Origin: Bolinopsis microptera
Lineage: Eukaryota > Ctenophora > Tentaculata > Lobata > Bolinopsidae
Direction of reading: 5' to 3'
Length of the DNA stretch: 64,000 nt
Assembly (NCBI RefSeq): GCF_026151205.1
Contig: NC_087083.1
Location: 12,150,944-12,214,943, forward strand
Shown: positions 12,201 to 24,200 of the stretch, piece after piece
Layout of the letters: each line of letters starts with the position of its first letter
Numbering within the stretch: position 1 is the first letter of the stretch
Position numbers and translations under genes: made by a program
Notes under the pieces: model-generated
Told to the model about the DNA's origin: nothing
Seen by the model: only the letters and a program-made list of their open reading frames with translations
Database searches by the model: none

Positions 12201-15200
12201 GCTAGATTTGTATCGCTAGATTTGCGTTGTTTTGTACGTTAAACCGTCCTGTGTTCAGTGAACCAATAGAGCTGTGTACACGTCTTAATTTTCTGTTAAT
12301 CAACATGTCAATAACTCACATAATAAAGTAAGTTAAGTCGTATATATCCAGGGTCCCGTTTAGCGTTTTTTGTTTTGCTGACAGCCACATAATGCCCAGG
12401 CCAGAGGTGACAACAGTAAAACTAAACGGCTCATGTATTTCACTATTTTACCCGTATTAATATGAAATGAGCTGGAGGGAGATCTGACTCTTGCTACTAA
12501 GCACTAAGTCACTACGTGGCCAGTCACGTGACCAGCACTGGTGATCACGTGACATGACAACAAACACTAACGGTAGCTGTGATAGTACGGTACATGTACT
12601 GTAATTAAGGTAACAATACAGTTCGTTTCCTAATTGTAGTGTTTCGGGGAACATCCCTAGACGACCAACTAGTAGGATCATTTGTTTGTCGACGTTGCAA
12701 TTAATACCTTTATTCATCTTGATCTAGCAATTCACCGTATTATATTATATATATACAGGGTGGGCCAAAAGTCAGTACCCATACGTTGGCCTTTATAGCT
12801 CAGTCACTGAGTGCCCAATTTAAATACTTCCTTCTGGTATGACTTAGTACCACCACTGGTTCGAGGAATTTGTCAACTCGAAAAATATTCGTGTTCATTT
12901 TTTTCAAATGGAGGTTCATTTTCACATTTATTTGATAGTTTGGATAGTCGGATCAAGCTAAATGTTATTGAATTGTGTTTGGCCATTCGAATTACGTTTG
13001 TCCTGAAAGAATTAGAACTGTAGCTTCTCAGATGACCGAGATATGAAGCATAACGAGTTTATTCATTACGTGTGATCAGGTGATTGGTTTACCTAATCAC
13101 GTGATAAGGTGACCCCGTTAACTACCCCGTTAAACATTATGGGAATTGTTAAGGGTGCCCAATTAAGGTGTTGTGTCACGGTGTCACATAATCACCCAGT
13201 CAATTTTGTTAACGAGATACAGAAAATGCTTGATAACTTCGTCATTTCTAATCCGTTTTGCCTCATGTTTTTAGATCATATGCAACATTTGATAATCTAC
13301 CGTCTCTGAAAAAATTAGGCGTTCAGCATGTTCAGAGAAAACAATATAGGTGTTTTAATATTGAATGGGCGTGGTCTAAAATATTCGAATTTTCAAATTT
13401 TGACGACGGAATCCTCGAACCAGTAAGTACAGTATGCCATCTGCAAAGCAACAGCTCTCAAATATAACACACGGCGGAGCTATTAAGGCCAACGTATGGG
13501 TACTGACTTTTGGCCCACCCTGTAGTATCCACCGGCTTTTCTTTATCTCCAATTCATATAGAACGGTTGCATTGTACTTATTATATATAAATAATTTTCT
13601 TAGCGCAACTTTGACTAGTTTCATTAGCGGGGATTTCCCTGAGAATGGTCCTATTTAGCCGTATCGACACGTTTACATGAGCAATTTTCATACGTGTGAC
13701 AATGAACAGCACTTTGGTTGATTGTCTTTGAAAGATGGAGTTGCGTCAGTGCAAACAATACCACAGAGACGACTTCATTTGTTACTATTACTAGGCATCT
13801 GTTCATTATTAACAACGTAATAAGAATTCAGCTGCTTTGTGAAAATAATTCTGCAAATTTTTGTGAAACGGAGCATGTTGATGCGGTGAAGGGGATTATG
13901 GAAATTTCGTACATATCTCTGACTCCAAGGCTAATTCTACCTGTTCAGCTTTCAATTATTGAGTAAGAATATTGTAATTTGGTATACGGCGCATACAATT
14001 GTTGTTGCAGATTGTCGTTGATGGTTCAGCTTGATAGTGTTTCTAGGTGGTCAGATTGTTGTCTGGTTGACAAATTGACTGCTGATTTGATTAATTTTGT
14101 GTGGAACATATTAGAACGTTTTCTTTTGAATTATCCAGCCATTGTCAATGAGCAATTACTATTACTATCATTTCCTAATATGTTCTTTTGCAACTTTTCA
14201 GAAGGTAGCTTTGCTCTTCTGTTTTGTCGATTACTAAGATCAGAAGAAGTCTTTACATTTCACCTCTTGTAGGTTTATAACCTACCAGGACGCGCGTCGA
14301 GTTGGACTCGTCGACGGTCCTAATAAAATTTGGAACAAATATTTTACGAGTATCACCCGTTAATTCACCTCTATCTAATTTTACGTCACACAAGGATCAG
14401 GATGTCGACCGCTAATAAAGGACCTGTAACAAATGAGGAATGGATGGCTTTAGCTGACGCCCCTCTAAAGACGACCAAGCTTATAATGCCAGTAATTCTC
14501 ATCCCCATATTGTGTATCATCGTGTATGGTATGTAAACATTCTTTGTTAACCCTTGTTGCACGTGCTTATTCTGTTAAATTTGTATAACTAAGAGCTATC
14601 ACCTAAGTATTACATCTCTATTGACAGTTATTTTTACGTTTTATTTCAGTAATGGTGTTCATGAACATTAGAGAGAAGAATGAAGCGCTAAGGCGGATGG
14701 GCGGACCCAGCAATGTAGAGAACAACGGACCTAACAAAAGCTCTGACAAAACAAAGAGGAAAACGTCACTGTTCCCTATAAGCATGGGATTCGGTATACA
14801 CACCCAGAGAAGGTATAACGCCCCAAAGGAGCAGAACACGGTTGAGATGGAGGCAGTGGTGGAAGAGGTGCAAGAGGCGGAGGTTACAAATGTTTAGAGA
14901 CAAGGGTGGAAATGTGGAACGTCGAATAGTGTTGTCAGATTTGTTTGTCGTCTGGGACTGGTTAAAGTTTTTTTTACATATAATAATATTGATTGCATTG
15001 TGATTGCAGCTATGACAGCTAGGCTGTTTGGTAATTTTATGAGCCAATTTGGTCTGACAAGACTATTTTTAGTCGGATTGATTCAGAGGATTAAAATTTT
15101 GAAGAGTGACAAGCGTTGAAATTATCTTGAAGTCAAGTTGGCATGGACATTTCAGAAATGATAGGACCGGGGTGATGGTGGCTGCTTGCTGGTTTTGTAA

Positions 15201-18200
15201 GTTATTTCAATAAAGTGAAACAAACAAAATGAAGAACAATAATCGGACTGGAAGCATTACGTAAATACGTATCGAACTATATTACTGCATTTCAGTAAAA
15301 AAACGAGGGTTCAACCTTCGAGATTATTTTTTTCTGTGAAAAATAATTTAGCTAATATGAGAAATTGTAACACAAACAATCTAACATACGCTGTTTACTG
15401 TTTTAACTACCACTAAAAGCGTATTTCGGATAATTTATGTTAACTGACCAGATTTCACTTTATTCGGCCCCTCTTCACTGTGCAGAATGTTGACATAGCA
15501 TGCATTAAATGAGCACTTACCCCCCAGTTCCATGGCCGGATATTATGCCAAATTATTAGACGGAGATTGTCTACTGATATTTCTCCGGATATTTCTCCGG
15601 TTTGCAGTTCCACGACCGGAGACCATCTACGGTAATTTTGTTGATCCTGTATGATTCTGTATGAATTAATCTCCGAGAAATTCCCGGAGAGCTTCATCTC
15701 CGTCTAATACAGTAGACGGAGCCGGAGAATCATCTCCGGAGATGACCTACGGGAAATGGACCTCCGTCTAATAATTTGGCATAATATCCGGCCATGGAAC
15801 TGGGGGGTTAAGCACCACCTCTACTCAGCAGTCAGATAAACATATTTTACCCTACTTCCTACCCCCTCCTCCCCTAACCAACTTCATCTTCCATTTTACT
15901 CCTCGTTCCCTGAGTCAAATTAAACCCTCTTACCTTAAAGTTCCACTCCTCACCACCAATCTTGAGGTTCTTAACAGCCTCAGCTGCAGCACTCTCCGGG
16001 TTCAGCAGCGGAACATCCTCCTTCTCATCTACTGGATCCTTGTCTGACGTGTCGTGCGGCCGGAGAGAACCACTGTAATTATATGATAAATAGAAATAAT
16101 TATACACTGTTTAAGAATAATTATAGCACCGTTTAGAGCATGACTCGTAGGATCGTTAGGAGCCCGAGCAATTTATAGAACAATTATTATCAACAACTGA
16201 TGGGGAGGCGATGCATGTAGTCAGTCATTGTCAGAATGTGGCAGGCAAAATCATACATAATAATAATAATTATTTAAAATAAACCATAGTTAGATGTGTA
16301 TAGGGTATGTGTGTTACCTCAAATCACTCCTACTAATGTTAAACCAGTTCCTACTCCCGATCACACTTCCTATCAAAGAGATATCATTAACTGTATCTCC
16401 ACTGAGCACTCTCAACTTCTCCTCATGCTGCTCCCTTGAACTGTCACGGCACTTCAGGAACACTTCACGTGATCTAGCGTGAAGTTCAGCTGATTTGTCA
16501 CGTGGTTTATTGCAGCAGTCACGTGTTATACCAGGTGATGGTCGTTTTATCCCACTGGAATTATTTCGGTTCCGGATCTGGATTCTTTTCTTTTTGTCCC
16601 ATTTGTGTTGAATCTTTTGGTACCGTACAGATTTGATACCGGGCATTTCACTGGAGTAAGAGCATTGATCACGGTAAATTGAAGGGGTAACCACGACAGT
16701 GTGCTTATCAGTATTCAAGAGGTTCTCTAGTCTAACAATATCTTGCGGAGTATCCAGCGTATCCAGATTTAAAGCTCCTTCATCAACGTTACTGCCTAAC
16801 TCCAAACCCCTACCCTTCATCTCCACACACTCCAGACCGGACTCCACAACTTCAAAGGGCAGAGTGACAACGCTGTCTTCCTCCAGATCAGACAGATGTT
16901 CAATGAGCTGGGTGGTGGCCCTGCCCCCCTCCTCACCGGGACCACCCTCCTCACCGGGACCACCCTCCTCACCAGGACCACCCTCCTCACCGGGACCACC
17001 CTCCTCACCGGGACCACCCTCACTCAGCACCCTCTCTCCCACTATTGGTGTTAGCCTCGCTTCTATTAGCTTGCTCGTAGGTGCGTTGTCTATGTCGTAG
17101 TCCGACTTCAGGGGTTTCTTTAACGCCAGTTCTTGTTGGTATTTGATGTATTGACCGAGGGCGAGGGAACGTCTGTATGATTTGGAGAGGGTGTCGAGGA
17201 CAGCGGAATTGGATTGGAGAGCGTCGATGTTGAGTTTTGAGGAGAGACTGTTGTAGAGGAGTCGTGAAGAGTGTGTTCGAGACTTCTGTTTTGTTGCTGT
17301 TTGTAATTTGTGATTTTCAGTTTGTACTTTGCAATTGTCAGTTTGTAATTTATAATTGTCAGTTTGGAGTGTGTTTGAGTTTGTAGATGTGTTGTCAGGA
17401 GAAGAAGACGTGTTGGACTTGTTCGATAACCAGTCTGCAAGTTTCATGTTAATATTTTGTAGTTTGTTAGAGATTGAAGTTGTGTTAGTCGGGCTGGAGA
17501 AAGTTATGTTAATCTGAGGAGTGTGCGACCTTTTTGTGGGGTAAGTTTGTGTTTGATCCAGTAGAGTCTTGTCAGTATCAGCAGTGGTCATTGTTCTGGG
17601 ATTGTCAGTAATTTAGTGTATTCTACAGTGTCGAAATCCAACAATTTGAAAATATCAAATATACAATCTAATGTGTTAACTTTGATCTTAATAATGTCAA
17701 TAACTATATCAATTGAAGAAACAATATGGAGATTACTTACGCTCTGACTTGAGGTTTACTGGGAGATCTCTTGACTCCTCCGTCGGAGACATTTAGTCGT
17801 GACTCTACGGGTGCTGACACTGGTTTACCTAACAATTATTTTTTAGTGGCATAGGAATTTTAAGGGGTTTTGTTATTTTAAGGGGGAAGTTTACTTCTAT
17901 TCTAAAGCTTTGTTAATAAAGATTAAATTCGTACGATTCAAATTTTCCAGTAATTCAGGGTTAAAAGGAAATTAATACAAATATGAAGATGGCTGTCTGA
18001 AAGCGTGGAGCATTAAACCCAACTACTCACTGAACTGTGCCCTAGGGGCCCTTGGTGAAGGTCTAAGTTTCTGCTCCCTCTCCACCTCATACTCTGGCTC
18101 CTCGTGAGGTAACCTCTGTTCTGCGCTCTGACGTTCAACTAACTGAGCCCTTTTCTTCTCGAAGCGCATGCGTGTTGCAGCAGATAGACCCGAGCCTATG

Positions 18201-21200
18201 GGGTGACCCTCACGGTTTGTCTGTTCCTCTTTGTCAGAACTGTCTTCTTCAGAGTTATCAGAGTTGTCCGAGAGGCTGCCGTCTACTGAAATCAACAAAA
18301 CTGGTTATTTGACGAGGTTGTGGGTTTTAGGGTGCGAAATGCCCTCACTTTATAATAGGGTAGCTTTTTTGCATAGATTCAGCCTACACAACTCATAAGA
18401 AATTCTAGAATCCAAATATGAGATATAGCACTTAAGTGATACTAATTAACTTCACGCACAGCAACAACCCCGAAAATAAACTTCAACTAAAAACTCCACA
18501 GAAAGACCCCGTACCTTCGTCAGGGATCTAGAAGGATGCACTCTCTGACCGTATACCCCACTAGGTGCTCTGAGAGGCTGCTTCTCTTCGCTCATCTTTG
18601 GCTTTTCCTTCATCTGCTCCTGTAGGGGTAACCGGTTATGAATATGAAGCACGAGACCAGAGAGCTATTTAACAATCGTATTAAATAATGTCTAATTAAT
18701 TAATTAATTAATTAATTAATTAATTAATTAATTAGACATTATTTAGTACGATTATTACCAAAAAGTGTACATATCACGAGAGCTATTAGTTCAAACGTAT
18801 AAATAAAACGTATAATTATTAAAATATCCTGAATCTAGCTTTGACAGTGGTAACTGTGAATTTTGACAGGAACCAGGAACCGACAAGAATCAAGAAGAAT
18901 GTCGACCGACCTTGAGACCACCATCAGAGTCGATGTGGTGACTTGAGAGTCCTTTCCCAACAATATCGATATTTTTGTCAGGTTCGTTGGATATGGACTC
19001 TGTTCTGGTGCGAGCTTTGATAAGCTTTGGACGGGGCTTCCTAGAATCTTCAGCAGCCTGCTTCAGCTTCTTTTTCGCCAAGTTCTGAGATATTTCTTAA
19101 TAAGTTTAAGACTAAAGAAGAGCAAAGATAAGAACATGCAGTGCCTTCATAATTATTAAACTTCCAACTGACAATATTCTGCATTTGAAATCCACCTTCA
19201 CTTTTACCAACTATACAATGAAAAGATTAATTTTCAAATTAGAAACTATACTATCGCTTACCAGTTCAACATAACCGTTGCCGATGTGATAAGAGTCTAT
19301 TCTCATACCCTCCTCCTTGTGGTACTGCTCTGCTACTTCGTTCTCGCGCTGTAACTGTGCTCTCATAGTTGACCTGCGTTTCTCTTCTTTTGCCAGCTCT
19401 TCCATCCTTATCTTCTCCCATTTCGCCTAGTGATTAAGGGTCACAACTTTCGCTTTTAACTATTAAATCACTTTCAGAGCTACTAAACCCCGCGTCGATT
19501 CAATCAGGGAAAAATTTGAGATTTGTTCAGTAATACATAATATAATCGGGCACAGAAATTATACCAATAGGACTCTTCTGGTTGTATTTAAGTCACGCAG
19601 CCGTGATACCTGCTCCCTATTGGCTGGCGTGAAACCACGTGACAAGTTCCCTAGAAAGGTAAGACTCACAAGTTCTAGACGCTCCTCCTCCGCTCTCCTC
19701 CCCTCCTCCTCATCCTGTTTGATATCTCTCCTGGCTGCTGACCGGCTATCCTTGTTGGAGGTGGTCTCTGACTCTTCGGGGGCCTGGGGTGTGGTTCTGT
19801 GCTCTTCTGTTGTTACGGGTGTGGATCGCTGGAGGGAGGAGGTGTTGTTACCTATTATAGGACTCTGTTATCAAATGTTAATGAACTAATAGGGAATTCC
19901 TGAAGGTCTACGTATTTATTTTTTACATTTTAAGATGGTTATCTTTTGTTGGTGACTAGTGATAATAATGAACGCATTATCAAGAAATGGATGAATGAAA
20001 ATTAAAAACAGAAGTTTGGGTATCATCGATACATTCGAAATTTTCGCCATCGAATTTCTCGGATGAACTTCGCATGATCCCTCAAAGTATATAGCATGTA
20101 CCTCTGTACCAGCAGTGCCAGTAGTACCCTCACTCCGTTCCTGAGCTAGCCTGTTGATATCTGAGATCGGTATCACTCGGTACGTCTTACCACCGTCCTT
20201 TGACCTCGCCTGCTCTTCGGTCATCTTAACGCCGTCTAACTCTGTCTCGCTCTTCGACTGGATGTCTTTGGCTTTATATCTGGTACTTTTCTTCCTGTGT
20301 CTTATCCGATCAGTTTTACTGTTATTTTTTGTCTTTAATCGTGGTATATCGGGCAGAGGAACTGCATCAGCAGCAAACTGAGGGTTGTCTGGGATCATTT
20401 CGTTCGATTTTGTAGAGGACTTGTTTGATTTCGTGACTCTTGGAGAGGACTTGTTCTGTTTCGAGATACTTGAAGATGATTCTTCTGTATTCGGAATCGG
20501 ACTTATAATTCTCTGAGTTGAAGGATCTTGGTTTTTTTGCTGTGATTTTGGATAATATCTCTTGTCTTTCTGTTTACCTTTCCCGCGTCCCGCTTTCTTA
20601 TCTTTATTATTTGAGTGAATAGGTGGTCGTTCTGAGGTCCCCTGTCGAGTACTGATGGAATCTTGGCTTGTTGTGCTCACTACGCTCGGAATGCTAGAAA
20701 TGCTCGGTATGTTATGAATTGAAACATGTTTCACGACCTTTTTCTTCCGTAATTTCTTCCGGGCTAAATTCCGTCTTCCAGCAAACGTGTTAGATCTACC
20801 AAAGGTTAGCTCCCAGTCAACAGAATTAGCATCATCCCTGCGTTGTTTCTTCAAGATGGATCGCAGTACTGTATCGCTCTTTGGGTCACGTGATTGTGAT
20901 AATGTATCTTTATTGGCTGCCGTGAAATTGCGTGATAGTGATATGGTTCGAGTTCGTTTGAGAACAGGTAATGATGTGCTGTGTTTTGGAGCCTGGTGGG
21001 GTGAGAAGGGTTTTTAATAGAATCTAACGATAAAGTGTAGTCAGCGGTAAAATTATAAATATACATTATTTTATTAAAATCAAGATTGTTATGAAAAAGT
21101 GTATTTTCCACTTGTCTTAAGAGTTTTGAATTTTCAGGTGAAACATCAAGCTTCATTTCTCATCGATAAATTCATATCCACTGATATCTACTCTACTACG

Positions 21201-24200
21201 AATTTCTATTAACAACTAACAAACTGAACAAACATGACCGGTGGTAAATAAACAAACTAACAACTAACAGCCCCTACTTTTGAGTTGACGAATGAGTGCT
21301 CCTCGAAAATTCCGCTATCATTGAGAGTAGTAGCGGGGGAATAGTGGTTCTGTCTTGGTGGGTTTGATGCTGAACCGTTGGGAGTATTGTTCGTGAGTGT
21401 TCCTACTCCGCTACTTTCACCTAAAGGGTTGGCAATTAGTCAACTAATTAGTCTAATTAGTTGACAATTAGTCTTATGGGCGATCAAATTACTTAATTAT
21501 CGGATAGTTTATGGTGGGTTAATTATAATTAGTCTTCAGTTATCACGCTGTTGAAGCTGAAGTGTGAACAAGATAAAGAGGCATTCAAAAAACTGGAAAA
21601 TGATTTAAGGCGTACAGTGAACAGTGAACAGTGCTACACAGAACAGAAATAAAGAATGCTTCCAAGAGATAGGTTTTAAAAGAAGTTGTTTTGTTTTGAA
21701 TTCCGCAACGTGCGGACCCCTCGGTACAAGCACGTGTTCAGGTTACTCCTTCATCAAGAAAACGACAGCTGCACTTTACAACACGAACCTGAGTTAACGC
21801 GATAGTTTGCGTACATACTCGAAGTCTGAACTCCGTAACTGTCGTTTGCAAACGAGTTTGATTTCTGTGGTGGCGCTGATCCGTTTGATAAAACCTGAGA
21901 AATTACAAGGTGATTTTTAGAATGAGAATTAACATTTTAACTTCCGAAAGATTTCGCACTACAATAACCTTTTTACACACGCTTATCTTCCTCACACAAC
22001 ATATTTTGTATTCACTACCACGCAATAAACTGACCCACTGACCTCCTCATCCTTAGTTTTAGTAGTTGGCCAGCTGCGTTTGGGGTCGGGGGATCCTTTG
22101 ACAGACGGGAAATATTTCTTCAGTGAACCGAGCGTGTTCGACCTATAACAAAGATATCAGAGACTGAATACTATCAAATATTCCCAAAATAAGAGAAATA
22201 TACAACTTTTAAAAATATAAGTTTCCGGAATGACACCAAACATTAGCGCACCTTGGAGCAGACGTTTGGTTGCTAAGACTGTCTTCAGGTCCGCCTGAGT
22301 CCTTCTGTATCTTCTTAAGGTGCATCTGCGCGTAACTCCCGCCATCACTTCGTCCTCCACCTCCCTTGATGAACACGTGACCTCGGTCTCCGCCGCGCGG
22401 GGATGTGAACTGTTCCTCTGTGCCCTGGGAAATATTCATGTTACTTTCAGTGTTACTTTCAGTGTTACTTTCAGTGTTACTTTCAGTGTTACTTTCAGTG
22501 TTACTTTCAGTGTTACTTTCAGTGTTACTTTCAGTGTTACTTTCAGTGTTACTTTCAGTGTTACTTTCAGTGTTACTTTCAGTGTTACTTTCAGTGTTAC
22601 TTTCAGTGTTACTTTCAGTGTTACTTTCAGTGTTACTTTCAGTGTTACTTTCAGTGTTACTTTCAGTGTTACTTTCAGTGTTACTTTCAGTGTTACTTTA
22701 TGTTTTTTGGGGTATTTTTCATGAGTTTTGACTCCACATGACAACAAGTCCGAGTTCCGACAAATGTAGAAGTTCCGAATATACCCACCCAAATAGCAAT
22801 GTCTGGATTTTCGGGGACCTCTGGTTTTCTGTATTGGAAAAATTTGGTCGCCATAGAGAGGCGTTTAGAGCCGCGTTGGGAAGACGTGATGAACAAGATT
22901 GTAAACTTTCACATAATCTATAAGTAGTGGGGTGAGGAGTAATTTAGGGCTAGTTTAACCTCGTATCATCACCATCTTCTCTTGCCTTTATTGTGAGAGA
23001 CTGATTAACGAGTTAATTACATACTCGGAAATTAAGTCAAGATAGTGAAATCTTTATTAAAACGTGTTGAATTGACTCGCTGCCAAAGATTGAGTAGGAC
23101 ACTGATAACTGGTTGATAAGGATTATAAATATGGAGCCGGATAATTAATGGACGGTGCACTGTACTTTGTATATTTTGAAACTCTGGATAGCGAAAAAAA
23201 ATAGTAATCAAAATAAAAGCAAACAAAAAAGGACACGTGATAACAGAACGTGTAAAACAAATTAATAATAATGAGCATTAATGCCAACTCTGCGACAAAG
23301 TCTAATAGTTAAACGTCGGATAAGTACTTTGCACGGCAAAGTGAAGCAAGACTTCTGTTGGCTCGGTGTTAGCTTTGTTGGCTGTGAAAAATTCTCACGC
23401 TTTCTTAAGAAAGTTGGGGAGCATTCAACAAATAGAGCTGGTGGTTCATTATGAGGTCTGATATGTTCTATTATATCTGCATGGCAGTGTACTGTATAGT
23501 ATTGCTGTAGAAAGTTCTGGTAATATGGGGTTCTAGAAAAGGAGGTTAAATTAGAAATAGGGAACTTCCAAGCATCGTAATCATTTGATAATGTGATATT
23601 GATAATCTTAGTTATAATTCAAATAGCTCCATAGATTATATTATTAAGTAATAAGTATTGAATAGGGTGATCAGGTTTAAATACCACAAATTCAACTTCA
23701 ACTTCAATCATTTTCTATGACAATGAAAATAGTTGATTTGAAATAAGCTTTTACTGATATAGAAAAGTAATGTATCAAAGATCAGCATTCAGAAAAATAT
23801 CGAACGTGTAACCAGTTTCACGGTCCAAAACACAACCGATTAGTCGCGAGATTTTCTCCGCGGGAGATCGAAAATCAAACAAAAGCCTGAAATCGGCTTC
23901 AAAACAGGAGCATATATCAGTGAAGCGAATCTAGACATTACCTATGACCTCCATTCTGAAGAAACAAAGTAGACAAAACTGCCACTTAATACATTGTTAA
24001 CTACCAGCTTATAGACAGATAACACGAAGATAGGGATCTAAACAGCTGATAAGTAGGATAAGATGATGTGACCTCCCTCTCTACCCGGCTGAGGATACCC
24101 CGTCACTACGAGTCGTCATGTGACTCACACGTGGTCATGTGAGTCACACGTGACTCACACGTGGTCATGTGAGTCGTCGGATAACAAAGTGATTAAGAGC

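Noticed and set aside
16699-17100. Plus-strand 133-codon proline-rich ORF
   Set aside because: Antisense shadow of TOGARAM1 exon 26 across the GGPGEE repeat.
17441-17591. ATG at 17,591 as a separate gene start
   Set aside because: A good acceptor lies 4 nt upstream and exon 25 joins in frame, so it is an internal methionine.
22320-22792. Three overlapping ORFs of repeats TFSV, LLSV and KVTL
   Set aside because: Products of the 12-bp array; the only real coding part is exon 15 on the minus strand.
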